A DNA stretch of 64,000 nucleotides from Gordionus sp. m RMFG-2023 (GCF_954871325.1 NC_088779.1:19966846-20030845), one strand, 5' to 3'. Shown: positions 40,335-54,700, counted from the stretch's first letter. Numbers and translations: made by a program. The notes: a model not told the origin generated them from the sequence alone.

Positions 40335-40565
40335 GGAAAGAAAGAAAGAAGGAAGGAAGGAAGGAAGGAAGGAAGGAAGGAAGGAAGGAAGGAAGGAAGG
40401 AAGGAAGGAAGGAAGGAAGGAAGGAAGGAAGGAAGGAAGGAAGGAAGGAAGGAAGGAAGGAAGGAAGGAAGGAAGGAAGGAAGGAAGGAAGGAAGGAAGG
40501 AAGGAAGGAAGGAAGGAAGGAAGGAAGGAAGGAAGGAAGGAAGGAAGGAAGGAAGGAAGGAAGGA

Positions 40566-40661
<96 letters not shown>

Positions 40662-40698
40662 AAAAAAAAGAAAGAAAGAAAAAAAGAAAGAAAGAAAG
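40335..40698 (+). repeat. Two-phase tetranucleotide microsatellite (AAGG)n then (AAAG)n
   Basis: About 225 bp of pure GGAA repeat change abruptly at about 40565 into about 135 bp of GAAA repeat. The long open frames on both strands here only translate the repeat. Confidence 0.98.
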
Positions 40699-40699
40699 G

Positions 40700-41290
40700 G
40701 TAATAAAAACATTAAAGAATCTATTGACTCAGTTCGTCGGAGTTGCAAGAGTAATTTTAACGGATGGTTCCAGCTTATATCAATAGACACTTCAAGACCT
40801 TTTAATCGGATCAAATCACATTTTGGCACCACCGTATCACCCTACCTCTAATTGTGAAGCGGATTGAATGGTATCAGCCAAGAATTGTTTGAGAAAAACA
40901 AAGATGAGGGTGGAGAAATATGGGTAGCAGTGGTTTTACAATAACAGACAAAAGGAGAGAAAACAATCGAAGGCGGAGAAATCTTTAGAAAAATGAACTC
41001 AAAGTTTGTTAAATGTGCTGAAGCCAGCGGAAAACAAAGAGGGGTAGACCGAGATAAAGGATAATTCTGAATTTATGGTATGGCAGACAGTAGACTAGAA
41101 TATTTGGAGGTCACCAAAAATAGGAGGCCGGAGTGGTTATAGAAAATATTGGACACAAAATGGGGTAAAGTTTTCAGATGGCAGAGATTATGTTATGCAT
41201 AAAGAACAGTTAAAAAAGGGGATTGAGCCTGAGATGTTGAGCGGGGGTCGGGCAGTGTTATAGAGTCATTAAGTTAATAAGAAGAAAAAA
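40700..41290 (+). mobile_element. Ty3/Gypsy-type LTR element fossil, integrase region
   Basis: The stretch next to the microsatellite resembles the integrase part of a Ty3/Gypsy-like pol gene (for example HILAPPYHPTSN). It is short, broken in several places, has no recognisable LTRs, and appears old. Confidence 0.65.
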
Positions 41291-41299
41291 ATATCAACC

Positions 41300-44200
41300 T
41301 GTAAAAAAAGGAACGCCTTAATAACAATGAGGATCATTATTGTTGTAATTGTGAAAATTATGTTTTTTTTAAATTATTTATTTGTGCACGACAAATCGTT
41401 TATTTTTTTTACCCTTCATTTTATGTTTATTTTTGTGTATTGTTTTAAGAAAAAAGACAAATAATGTAATTACATTTTGGGGGTAGCGACTATTTTTTTT
41501 TTAATTTTTGATAAAAGAAGAATATAAATAAAGAGAAAAATAATTTTTAAATATTTATTATTTTGTTTATCGCGATTATTGTGTTATAGAAATTAATAAA
41601 GTAGGTATAACACTATAATCCCGATTTAAAAAAAAAATTTTCTTATTAATAAATTTAATATAATAACTTATATTAAATTTAAGAGTAAAATTTGACAAGC
41701 GATAAAAAGATATACTTCAACATTAAGGGTTAAAATAATTAAAAATTATAGTGTGTTAAAAATTATAGTTAACTATTTTATAAAAATTTTTGGAAGTCAG
41801 AATGAAACTCCAAAAATTAGATTGGAAAGTGGTTAAGCAAAATTTCAGGATTATATATTTATTTAAATTAATATTAAATATTCAAAAAAAAATGGTGTCA
41901 AATATTCAATGTTAACCAATCAAGAGCTTCCTTCGATAAAAAAAGTGCAGGAATGAAAATGATTTATAAGATATTTTAACTTCAATACCTTGATAAAATA
42001 AAAAAATTTCTCTTAATTATTTTATTTATCAAAATAGAAAAAATAAAATTGTGTCCGCAAAATGGCATCTTTATCATATTTTTTATTTTTTAAATTTAAA
42101 TCTTTTTTAAAATATTTTTGGTTTTCTTTGAAATTTAACATCTTTCTTAATCAATTTAGAGAGTAACAATTATAAATTATGATTTTCTCGATATTATAAA
42201 TGAGATGTTTTCTTATTATATAATCTTTATCCAATAAAATGTTATATAATTTTTAATGCACATCAAATATAAACTGAGGCAGAAAATTTTTCAAATATAA
42301 TTCAGTTTATTTATATGGATATTGATGTACAACAAACATATAACATTAAACATTATTTATGTAAGAGATTGGCAAAGTTCAGTTTGTCCGGAAGCCAAAA
42401 ATTTAAGGGACCGGACAATTGTTATATAAAATATAATACATAAAAAATAGGACCAGGTCTCGCAAATATCTGATTTTTCGTAAAATTTAAATGGGCCACT
42501 TTTTATACATAAAAATATGGGAAAATTTCCGATTTTTCGTAAAATTTTAATGGACTAACCCAGGCATTAAAATTTTGTTATAATTTTTTAAATTTCAAGC
42601 GTTGCAAATCACTCATAAGCATTATAAAATGATCATTATAATAGGTTCCATTTAACCCTGAATAAAATATGCAGCAATAAAATTAATTGTTTTTAAAACC
42701 TAAGCCATCAACCGATTTTATCTATAAAAACTAGTTTTGAAGACAACTTGTTAAAAATAATTGATCTTGATTCATCAATGAGGGCAATATTCTCTAACAC
42801 TAATTGACAAAAAGAAGAGCTTTTTAAGAAAATTATATTCAAAAATTTTTATATTCGAACGAATAATTCCTATTTATTTTTGAATATGCCTATGGAAGAT
42901 TCGTAGGACTAATTTCCTGATATCAGTCCAGAAGTAGAAAAAAATTTTATTTTGATTTTTTTTAAAAAAAAGAAACTTCTAGGACAATAGTAAATAAAAT
43001 CGTTATTATTCTAATTAAATAATTATGCAGCCACGTTTATTAATGGAAATCTTATATATATTTGGCATGCTCCACTTCGAGCTAACTACCGTGCAACAGT
43101 TTATTTGTAGCCTTTAAATTTTTTGTAAATAAATTTGTTAATTTTGAAGATAATTTTTAATATTCTCAATAAAGATTCCAATACTAATATTATGAACACA
43201 TATAACACTACCTCCCGATTTGGTAGGGGTCTGCTTCCCGTTATTAGACCGGTGATATCATTCAACTACAATTTTTCCAAATATTTTTCCATTTAATGAT
43301 AGAAAACTTTATTTAATTTAAAGTTTGCAAACCCTTTGGAAGGAGGGACGCTTGAGCGAGAAGAAACGAGATTTATCATTAAACATTAGATACCTATAAC
43401 TATGAATAGAAGACGAATATATTTATTTTTGGCAGGCAGTGGAACTAAACGGATATTCCTAAATGCTTTTATTCTGGATTTATAATTGGAACGAAAACTT
43501 CAAGGTATAGAATCCAATAGAAAGAAGGAGTAGAATTTATAGGTTATGAGGGTATAATAAAATTTATCCTGTACCCATTGCCATTGGTGCTCTCTTTACA
43601 AATAATCAGGAATTCAAACCGAACCGAACCGAATTATGAAGCCTGCATTAACCAGCATTTTTATCAAACCGACACCGTGATTTTCTATCCGAACAGGAAC
43701 CGAAACGTTAAAAATGTGATTTTATGCATATAAAAAATGTGAAAAATATTACTAGTGTATTGCTAAAATTTTAATTTTTATCGATTTGTTTTAAATATAT
43801 TATTAATCAATTTTGATTGATAAATATCAGTCACACAGTTATACATTATTGTACATTGTTTTTTTAATATTTTAATTTCCCTTTTTTATATTTAAATTTT
43901 TAAAATGCTCATTAATGCCTAGGGATAAATTAAATACAATATATAAATTATTTACGTACAGTATTATAAATGATACATCGAAATGAACATGGAATAAAAT
44001 TGTTATAAGAGATTTTCATCCTAAAAATGATTTCCTATAAAGTTTCCTTTCAAAAAAGGATGGCATAAAATACACAAAATCTATTAGAACGATCAGAGAA
44101 TATTATAAATATTTTAGTTTAATTAATAAATATCCTAAACTATTGGAAAATCATAATAATCGATTCCCGAATTAGATAAATTGTCTAATGTTATATAGTG

Positions 44201-44790
44201 TCGATTAGTGCGCACGCCGTGAATGACATGATGGGTTTCGGCTTGTATTTGAATAAATTTTTAATTATTAGTCGTGACTGGGTGTGACGGATCTTCCTAA
44301 AATTCGGGCATGATTGGGTGTGTATATAAATTTCCCGTGAATCGCAGAAATTTTAATTTTTTAAATTGTTTTATGAATATAAATTTAAAATTTTATGATT
44401 CAAATATATATTTTCTAATTTAATCTAGTTCTTTTTGAAAAAAGAATAATTTTTGAAAACAAAAAAACTTCCGCATTTTATTAACAACATTTTTTTTCCT
44501 TCTTATAAAATTTCAATTGATTTTTAAACGATCCATTAAAACATGTGAAAATTTAATCAGGTATCCGGTGCAAAATTTTTGGAAGATTTGGAAGTATAAG
44601 TGGTAATTGTATGGATAAATCATCAATAAAAAATATACTATATTATACTGACCAGGCATATTTTTTATTTAATCATCTTTATTTTAGATTCTATGGACCT
44701 TAAATCTCATTATTGATAGCAATCATAAAGACTTATACCAAAGAAATTAAACTTAAAATTAGCCACCACCCACCTTTAAAGTAATTAACT
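41300..44790. other. Gene-free AT-rich stretch with repeat scraps
   Basis: A motif ATTTTTCGTAAAATTT occurs twice near 42465 and 42530. An AACCGAACC scrap lies at 43601-43720, and GGGTGTGA-type scraps near 44215-44350 resemble others at 47880-48000 and 52715-52800. No coding exon is supported. Confidence 0.4.
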
Positions 44791-44854
44791 TATACTGCAG
44801 TTCTTGGGCATAGGCTCTTTTACTGCCCCGATCTTTTTCTTAAAGCCTATGGGT

Positions 44855-45006
44855 GTCTGTAACATTTTTCGAAATGTTGGGCGTACAAATACGTGCGGCT
44901 TGCCCACAAACGTGTAGAGGGCTCCTCATATTTTTTTAACTTTACACTCAAATTAACTTATGTTCCAATTAGATGGAAATGAGGAAAACCTAGCGTATCT
45001 CTGTTG
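44855..45006 (+). repeat. Dispersed repeat with conserved hairpin, copy 2
   Basis: This matches 26291-26430 in the same block order: GCGTACAAATACGTGC (foldable as GCGTA/TACGTGC), TTGCCCAC, GTGTAGAGGGCTCCT and CCAATTAGATGGAAATGAGG. The two copies differ both in and outside the stem but the hairpin is kept. Confidence 0.6.
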
Positions 45007-45489
45007 TTTATTTAACGTCAGAGGGCATATGCGCTATATATCACGGATCACGGAAAATTTCATTGAATGAAAAATAATAAATCTCTCATTTCTTGTTCAG
45101 CAATTGGTAATAAATTAATTTAATTTAAATGTTTTATTTTCATTTATCTTTACTAAAAATTTATCAAAAAATGCTCAGATAATTTGAGCGCAGATTCTCG
45201 TCTCATAATAAATGAAGTTTATCTATGGAAACATAAATTAGTAAATTTTGTCAATTCTGAAGGTGATACAATTTTAATCAAAACCCTAAAGGCAGGAATT
45301 CCTTGTACCAAGTATGGGATTGATATTTGTTGCTGAGGCTAGTGGGAGAGACTGAATAACTATGGAACTAATAATAAATAAATAAATATATAATTGTTAA
45401 TAATTTCTAATACTAATTCACTACTTTTACTCTTTATTAAACTTCTATCAAATCCAAATTAATAATCAAAATATCGTCGATTAATAAAA

Positions 45490-45800
45490 AATAAAATAAT
45501 TTTCGAAGAATTAAATATATCCAAAAACTGTATTTTTTTGAATTAACAATGTATATATATATATATAAAAATTAAACAATTTTCGAAGAATCAAATATAT
45601 AAAATTAAAATCTCATTATTCAAATATGTAAATCTTAAATCTAGTACAAATATTACCAATTTTCGAAATATAAACATATAAATATTAAACTATTATTATT
45701 CAAATATAAAAATCTTAAATTTCGTACAATGTTAAATATACATAATAACAAAATTATAAAAATGTTAAATTTCGTACCATCTTAAATTTACATAATACTA
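45490..45800 (+). repeat. Degenerate AT-rich tandem repeat
   Basis: CAATTTTCGAA recurs near 45495, 45580 and 45657, and TCTTAAATTTCGTAC-type motifs near 45712 and 45766, suggesting a unit of about 80 bp. Confidence 0.55.
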
Positions 45801-46024
45801 CATTCCTTTTTAAGGAAAGATTTATTATGCAGCCTACATAAAGTAGGCTTTATTCTACATCCGAATTTCAAAAGTCTTAAGTTTTTAATATTAAAAAAGG
45901 AAGGTGTATATAAAACATCCTCAAAAATGTTAAATGATATTAAATTATATGCATAAGTCAGTGCCAACTATTATAACTTTTCTAATTCATCCGACACACA
46001 TAAAAAAAACAGTAAATTCTAAAT

Positions 46025-47436
46025 CAGAGTTGGTAAGTTGGTCAATTGACCGAAGTAAAATATTATTGGTGAATAAATACATTGATATAATTAAATATGT
46101 ATTTACATGTTTATCAACTAATTAGGTTATAATTTATTTAAAAATATATTTGTATCATCTATGGCATCGATATAGTTTAGAATTTCATTTTAAACTATAA
46201 AAATAAAAGAATTTTTCTCATTAATAATTTGATTAATTTTTCTTAAGCATGGTTTGAGAAAATGCCAATTTATATTACCTTATGTACAATTATCCAAACA
46301 AAATGGGCAGTCAAAAATGTAAGGAGCAATTACAAATATGCAAGACAGCTCTGAAAGCTGCTGTTGAAGAAGTTGGATATTTGTCCGAAAGTAATTACCA
46401 ACAATATATTAAATGAAGAAATATTTTTGACGAAAAATTTAAAATTGTAAACTTTAACATTTAGCTATCTTATTGTTGTAAGTGTGAAGAGTTAAATGTA
46501 CTTTATCCCAAGTAAAAAACGAGTTGCTTAATTTGGAAAACAATTCAATCATGCCATTATATTATAATTTCTATACCTGCAGAAAAATTTAAATACAATC
46601 CAATTACATGAGCTCATAGAGCGAATTATTTACTAGATCCCAAATATAAGGGGAGCATCTACTAGTAGTGGGTTTGATGGTAATATAATGAGGTATTTTA
46701 CATGGTGATGATAAAATATTTTAAGTGATATAAATTTCAGAAGTAAAAGCAACGGTATAATTAATAGCCAAAATTTGTGGAAAGCAATCAATAACTTTCA
46801 TTAATCAAATATCGGCCTCATGTTGCTGGGATGGGTTTTGTCCATCTTGAATATTATAAGAAGGGTCTAATATCTTATTAACAATTCTTATATACTTCTT
46901 TTTCAGAAAGAAATTGGTCGGTTTGTGATAATATTCATTAGTGTTGTTAAACGGCTCGTTTTGATCCGATTTTTAAAAAAAGGCGAACTCAATATTTTAG
47001 CCAAAAAATAATGCCTAAACCTCGAGATTTCGATATTATATGTCTTGACCTTTGTTCCTATTATGAACGAAATCTTCAGGCTTGCGTAATATTTTTCTTG
47101 ATCAAATAATGAGTTAGCCGTTTTTAAAAATCGGCTCAAAACAAGCTGTTTAACAACACTAATATTCATGCGAAGAAAAGAAATCAATTAAAGATTTCGA
47201 CAACCAGGGGTAATAGTGAAAATGATAATAAATCCGAAAAAACTCTGCCATGGAGAGCGAAACATTTATTATAGAATTTAAAAATCATAATTTAATATTA
47301 CATAAATCATTTTTTACTATTATAAATAAAATAAAGCTAATATTGTCTTAAAAATATTTATTTGAATTTGAACATACTTGACCGGTCAAATATCGATCAA
47401 TTGACCGAATCATATTTACTGGTCAGTGCAACTCTG
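46025..47436 (+). mobile_element. Decayed hAT transposon, CAGAGTTGGTAAG family
   Basis: Ends CAGAGTTGGTAAGTTGG and (reversed) CAGAGTTGCACTGACC, each followed by TCAATTGACCGA, and a perfect 8-bp duplication TTCTAAAT (46017-46024, 47437-47444). A transposase trace, ANYLLDPKYKGS near 46618-46655, fits the conserved LDPRYKG motif of hAT proteins. A MITE is nested within. Confidence 0.9.
46939..47161. mobile_element. 223-bp hAT MITE nested in a hAT element
   Basis: Long inverted ends (TAGTGTTGTTAAACGGCTCG against reversed TAGTGTTGTTAAACAGCTTG) and a perfect duplication ATATTCAT (46931-46938, 47162-47169). It has no coding capacity. A related copy begins at 63836. Confidence 0.95.
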
Positions 47437-47589
47437 TTCTAAATAAAACATTTAAAGAATTTCTAGATGATATGATTTTGATGAATCATCAACATCTACC
47501 GATGAAAGTTATGACGATGAACTAGATTCATCGCTCATAAAACAAACAACAATGGCAATATTTTGAATTTTTGGAAGCAGAAAATTCAT

Positions 47590-47700
47590 TTCCTTTTTGA
47601 GAAAATTAGCTAGTGAAATTTTGTCAGTCCTAGCAAGTTGGCTTCTAGTGAAAGGTTATTTTCTATAGTCAATCGCTTATTAGAAAGGCTAGCAGAATAG
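47590..47700 (+). pseudogene. hAT dimerisation-domain fragment
   Basis: Near 47640 the plus strand reads LASSERLFSIVNRLLERLAE, which matches the SERLFS motif of the hAT tail. It lies outside the element ending at 47436; no ends of its own are recognised. Confidence 0.55.
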
Positions 47701-48774
47701 AGATAAAAAAAACATGTTCATTCTTTCTTTTTTTAAATACAAATTGATTTATTTATAATTTGTAATTTTTTTGTGTTATTAATATGGAATTAGAGAAATA
47801 AAAACTATGATAGAGTAAATTGAAAAAAGTGTAAAAGAATAGCAATAAAGTTGAAAATTCTAAAAACATCGTGAATTTTCGGGCGTGAAAGGTGGGATCA
47901 AAATATTGTTTCATGAGGGGGAGGCTCGGGTCAGAATGTTTTTAGCAGCGTGAAAGGGCGTGTATTTTTTTTATTGCCATTGTGAGCGGGCGGGCTGTGA
48001 ACAAAAATGTCAACTAGGACTACTTGGTTAGCTTAGAGTGATGTTTTTCAACAAAAAAATTTATACTCTCTATATATAGATGTAATTTGACTGAGGTTAA
48101 TTTATAATATATTTTAATTGTACAGTTCAATACTATTTTTTAAGTAAAGAATGTATAATATTGCAGTTAATAAATAATGTGTATTTTTTATAATTTAATT
48201 AATAATAGAGTATGTTTTTATTGTTTTTAATGAGGAAATAAAAAAAATGAATTCTTCTCAATAATATATAATTCTAATGTAACTTTGTATACAAAGAGCA
48301 ACGCGGTTTTTAGAGATTAGAACAATCGAACCTGAACTGTTATTTTTATCTTAACCTGAACTTGAACCAAACAGATATTGGTTTGGTTAGGATCCCAGAA
48401 AAAAAAATTAAAATTTTAAAATCATTTATTTTAAAAATTTATTTATATTTTAATCTTTTCAAAAAGTTTTAAAGAAATTCAAAGGGTTATATTCATTTTT
48501 GACCTAATTTTTTTTTAAACACATCGTTTTTTGAAATTTGGTTTAAAAAAAAGTTTTTATTTTGTTATATATATAATACAATTAAAATCAAATAGGAAAA
48601 GTTAAAATTGTGGATGATTTGTGCTCAATCAAAATAAATATGAAGTTTGCTATGAACCTTGAATTAAAATACACAAAAAAATAAGAATAAATTTTAAAGA
48701 AAATGTTAGTCTACCTAAGAAAATCATAATATTTTTGGTATAATAACCTGTACCTTATAAAAAAAATTCATAAT
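47701..48774. other. Upstream region of the Tyr-rich protein gene
   Basis: GC-richer scraps at 47880-48010 and 48316-48400 look like old hAT ends. No promoter element can be singled out. Confidence 0.35.
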
Positions 48775-51700
48775 ATGATATTATATCTGCTATTGCTTCT
48801 AAATCACACCCAAAACTGTAACGTCAAGGCCGAGAAGGCGATTTATTACAATATTCATAATTTAAAAATGCTGTTCGCTAAAATATTAGAAGCGATTAAA
48901 GACATGACTACATATTTTGTTAAAATTATACCCTATCAAATGGCGGAAAATTTCAAAGGTACCGTAACTTTCATTCATTCTTTCGACCAGCACATAAGAT
49001 CGTCGATTAATGCGTATTTAACGCGTAAAAAAAGGGACTCATACGGTAACCCTTATAACATTCAACCACTTTATAACTTCAAAATCTTGCAAGAGTATCA
49101 CAGCGATCATGAGGATTGCCCGAATAAAAACGTTACGAAGGACAATTCGAGCGGTGTGGAAAAACTTTATTTTAAGAACAAAACACACACTATTATCATT
49201 AAAAAGAACCCTAAGCATTCGAAAAAATTATACGGTATTTTCGGGCCTTCACCATCCTATCACCACTACTATCCGAAGAAACGTTATCGCGGGTTCTACG
49301 CCAAACCCAAAGGATACTCAAGGTTATTTCTTTTAAAAAAATTTATTTATACCTTTAAAAACGTATAATTTATTCGTATTAGAAAAAATAAATTGAGATT
49401 TTTAATCTCTTTCCAATTTTAGATCATTTACTAAAGATGATTTTTAAATTTTACTATGATTTGACGGGAAATGTGTTCTAAGATGTGTAGAGTACCCAAT
49501 TCCGATTCTATTAAATTACGCGTAATTTATATATTAAATTTTATCTGGAGATTTCATATAAATTATTTCGTAGGATGGTATTCTATGCATGCTGAAATAC
49601 ATTTCCAATTAAATCTGATTTTCCTGATTTGAGAGATTCTGAATTCCAATGGATTCCATATCCCAATATGACAAATATATGTTTCATGCTAAAACCAAAA
49701 GCTAAAACCACGATAAAAAATTAGTAGGGGACTTCGAGGCCATATGGCAGGTGTTTTGCTCTTTTATGATAAAATTTTATGTAATATTAATTAGATAAAA
49801 TTAATTATACCAATAGATAGCCTCATTATTAGACTACAAAATAAAAAAGACTCTGGCTTCCTACCTTCTAGAGTCAGGGTGCTATTAAGGTTTAAGTAAA
49901 AGTATTGCTCTTTGCTATTTACTAACGACCCTGGATAAGATGGCAAGCCCTTCGGGGTAAGATGGCCAAATATCAAATTTACATATTTTTAATTTTTATT
50001 GTTATAATTTATATTTAAATTTACCTATTAATTTAAATAATTAATTATAAATCATCTGTTTAGTATAAATATCGAAATATAAAAAAAAATATTAAAATAA
50101 ATTTTGAAATAAATTTTGAATATTCTCACTTTAATTTTAATTGTCAAATTTTTACTTTATTTTTTTACTCTTGATTTGATTATTAAAATATAGTCTCTAC
50201 TAACGACTTTGTAAAAATAAATATAAATTTATTTAATTTAGATTTTATTATTTATAAACAAATTAAATAAAGTTTTCATAGTAAAAAGTAAATTAAATAA
50301 ACTTTTTATAATAATACGCAAATTAAATAAACTTTTTATAATAATACGCAAATTAAATAAACTTTTCATGATATTAAATAGCTATATAAGAATATTGGGC
50401 AAGTCACTGAAACTAGGGGAAATTTTTAATATATATTTTTTATTTAAATATAATGAGAGGGCAAATTAATCAATATAATTTTTTAAACATTAATTTAAAT
50501 TAAGTCTCACTGCCATATAATCACTATTTTATTTGCAATTTTACCCCATGAAGGTCTACCCAGGGGGAGTTAGATAAAATGGTTATAGAAATATTTCCAG
50601 ATAAGCTAGAAAACCCGGATTAAGTTAAGTTTGATAAGTAACCTAGATATTGAGGAACATGACATTTAAATTTCATTTAATCTTATAGAATACTTTTGAT
50701 TCAAAGTCAAAAATACTATTTAAAAAAGTTAAGTGCTAAAAAATCGTTTTTGATCAATATCTTTTGAATACGGAGCTCCTACTAAATGAACATAAGGTGT
50801 AGTGAAGGTCAACGGTCCGGTCCTATTGGTCTTAGACCGGGATCGGACCGGACCGATTGTCGGACCGATTTTTTTCTTGAGGACCGTGGTCCGGGCCGGT
50901 ATTTTTATTTTTTACGGTCCAGACCGCCGTCCGGACCGGTCTTTTATTATTAAGTTTGCTTTACTATACAATTAATATAATTTTTTTGTATATTTTATTC
51001 TATGATATTTTTCTAGAGGAGTCATTTTAGATTTTGTTAATTTTTATTTTACAATATGAAAACCATAAGTTTGTCCAAGAAACATTTTACTTATAGTCCC
51101 AATAAAAACATAGAGTATGTGTTCACTGCAGTACCAAATTTTATGTATCGTCAGCACCTAGTAACAAAATAATTGTTTATAATTTTTTAAGCAATAAATT
51201 AATCAAAATAAGCAATAATATTATTAAAATATTTTAGTTATTAGTCTGTATAATTTATTGTAAAAATTACTTAACCTTATTCTTAATAAAATAATTAGGT
51301 ACCTTAAGCAGACATCTGATAAAACATAAAATATATACTTCTAATGATGAAAATGAAAATATCTCAAAAAACACAATGTACTCTTAATTTTAATATGCCC
51401 TCTACAAGCACAAAATCATTTTTTTCAATACCATTGGATAAATTTTATTGTTTATATAATACTCTTATATTTAATAAAATGATAAAACAAATCAAATTAG
51501 GTTAAAAAAATATGTTTTTTAAACAAATAAAAAAGACCGGTCCAGGACCGGTCTTTTTATTAAGGACCACGGTCTGGATCGATCTTTTTCTTAAGGACCG
51601 TGGTCCGGTCCGGTCCGGTCCGAGGGTATCGGTCCAGTCCGGACCAAAGACCGGACCGTGACCTTCACTAATAAGGTGGATAGTAATTATAGAATTGCAT

Positions 51701-54700
51701 CTTTTGATTAAATTTAAAACAATTAGCTTAAAAAATGAAAAAGTTATAAACGTTTACCTTCTTATCTTACTTGCCGTAGGCCCCGGTTTCCCCTACTTTA
51801 AAATCCTAACATTTTGGCAATAATTATAAAAATATGATAAATATGAATGTTGCTAAAATAGGGTCATTTACAATAAAAACTGTTTCTAAATAAAAATCTC
51901 CGTACTAAGTGGAAGCGGTCGTAAAAATTCTCGAGAACTAATGGGTCACAGCATGAATGTGTATGAATAATAAATTTAGAATTGTGATTGGGCGTGGAGA
52001 AACTTTTCAACAAATATCGCCGGGCAAAATTGGACTGGAATGGAAATTTTGGGGATATTACAGAAATAAATTTTAAAAGTTTTTCTATGAATATATTTAA
52101 TTTAACTAAAATACCTTGAAAACTTAACATCTTTACACATTTATAAATTAAAATCTTATTTACTTCCCAAAAAACTATTTTAGTAGAACTGTAATTTTAA
52201 ATTCTTTACTTTTTTTCCTAAAATTAGCCAATGAAATGTTGCCAGCCCCCAGCCAGTTCGGCTTCCAGATTTTATATAGTAAATAATATTTTACTAGAGG
52301 AAAGATCAACGCAACTGAAATAAAATGGTATTCTTCATTTTTTTAAGATAAAGTAAACATAATAACCAAATTTAATAACATTGATTATTATTTTGGTTTG
52401 TTATTTCTTTAGAATTAGGTTGAATTTATAATAAAGGCGGTATATTCAAACCATGCATTATTTAAATCAAGCCAATAAATAATTTTGAAATATTAATATA
52501 AAATATTACAATATGAAGTATCAGCTATTTTAATAAGACAACGCTTAGACATTACGGGTTTACTATAAATTGAGCGTTATTGTAATAAAAAAAAGCGGAT
52601 GAATAAAAAATATTGCTCTTGAAAATTTTTGAAAAAAAATTAATTCTCTATTTAAAATTAGACCTTACGTTTTTTATGGCGATATCAAAATTTTACCTTA
52701 AAAAATTAAGCATCGGGTGTGAACGGTAATAGTGCCGGCGTGGGATGGGTGGTAAATAAAAAATCAGACCATGCCCACTTCTACTTCGGACTTATATATA
52801 ACGGGACAAAGATTTTCCGGATTTAAATTTCCTAAAAAAGGACAAAAATTCATTAATAAATTTTTTTAGAAATTAGAAATAAAACACGGTATAATAACTT
52901 ATAATATACCATAAAAATTAGCCATTAGCCCTATACAATTGCTGGCAACCGTTTAGCTTCAACCCAAATATGAAACCTTTGGATATTTTAATAAAATTAT
53001 AATTGTTATTAAAGAATAACCTTTTATTATTGTACATTTTGAAGAATTTATATTGAAAAATAATTTATATATCAATATCTCAAATAAAATAAATATAATA
53101 ACATGAAAACGAACGCTAACCATCTATCTATTTTCATTAGGCCTATTCAAAAACTAATTCGAATCGAATAGTGCATTATTCATATTCGATTCGTTCAAAC
53201 AAATCGATTTACTATTTGAATTCGTTCGAATAATAAAATCTACTATTTGTATTCGATTCGAATTATTCGAATATTTCAAATAATTCGAATTAATTTTTTT
53301 AATAAAATAAATTGACAAATTTTTTTATTACAAATTTGATGTTAAACAGAAAAAATTATAATAATATGTAATCAATAATCTGATAATAAATAATATATAA
53401 TCAAGTTATAAACAAAATTAAAATGTATATTATTAATTTAATTTATAATTTAAGCCAATTTTTAAGGCAAAGAGTTTTTCTTTTATTTTTTTCCTTATAT
53501 GACATGTGGTTTTTTGACAATAAATTAATTCCAACTGAGAAAAGCCTTTCACAAGCAGTTGATGTTCCTTGTATAGATAGATAATCCCTTGCCATTTTTT
53601 CAAGAGCATGGGGATCCGATATGCATTTGCCTTCCACCACATACGAATCATTCTAATAATGTTTCTTAGTTTTAGAATTGAAGGATCTAAAAATTTTAAA
53701 ATTTCTTTGGATATTAAATTAATTACATGGGCAAAGCATCGGATGTGCCCTATTTTTATTAATGGATATTTTAAAGAAAATGTATCAATAAATGTTTTAT
53801 TATTAGTTGCATTATCTAAAGTTATATAAAAAATTTTATTCTCTAAATTATAAATTTTAATTATTTTAACAAAGGCTAATTATATTTTCACCTGAATGTG
53901 TTTCATTTATTTGACCATTATTTATTTTAAAATTATCATCAATAAAATGGGATGTTAGCCCTAAAAAAGGAACCTGTGTTGCTAGTCTAAATGTCAGATG
54001 AAAAATTAATCTGACTTTTATTTTTATATATTTTTCCTTTACCAACTGTTCTTTTTCTGCAAATATATTAAACATGTGCATAAGAGTATTGGAGCATATT
54101 GATTTTACAGAAATAAAATTTTTAAAATCATTTGAATTAATCATTTTAAAAGGTATATTATTATTTATCAATAATTTTAATAAATGATCCTTAAAATTAA
54201 TTTTTTTTGAAGAATTTGGTGTAGACTTTAAAAAAATGTCAATTTTATTATTTTTTTTACTAAGGTGTGAATGAAACCTATTATAATGATTAATAAGAGG
54301 AGATGTTGTTTTGCCTTTACATTTTATAATACTCTTGCAATGATTGCAAGCAGCCTTTTCATCGTCTTTAAGGATTTGATAATGATCCCATATGATTGCT
54401 CTGTGAGGAAATTTTCTCATCTTCAACATCAAGCATAATTTCATCAGAAGCATTCTCCTCTAACATAATTAGGCTAGCTAACAATAATTATTGTAGAAAG
54501 GTAATATATTTTTATATACCTCTGGTTTATGTAATTTTTAATATAATATATTATGAGATTCAAAAAATAAACTTTTCGTGAGATTTAAAAAATGTGGCAA
54601 ATAAAAATTTAAATTTTCACTAGAATTTTTATAAACACAAACACATCACCTGTCAGATTGGCAGGTCAACAAATAGAAATGACAAATATTAAATTTATTA

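Larger units (their letters stand above)
49722..51798. mobile_element. Possible 2.1-kb inverted-repeat element in the intron
   Basis: The outer ends match inversely: TAGTAGGGGACTTCGAGGCC at the left and, reversed, AAGTAGGGGAAACCGGGGCC at the right. GGGTAAGATGGCC-type motifs occur inside near 49955. No clear target duplication is seen, and the superfamily is not assigned. The 50800-51670 element sits within. Confidence 0.45.

Noticed and set aside
40241-40832. Long open frames on both strands across the microsatellite
   Set aside because: They translate only the tetranucleotide repeat (KEGR and LPSF periodicity), whose unit length gives open frames without coding.
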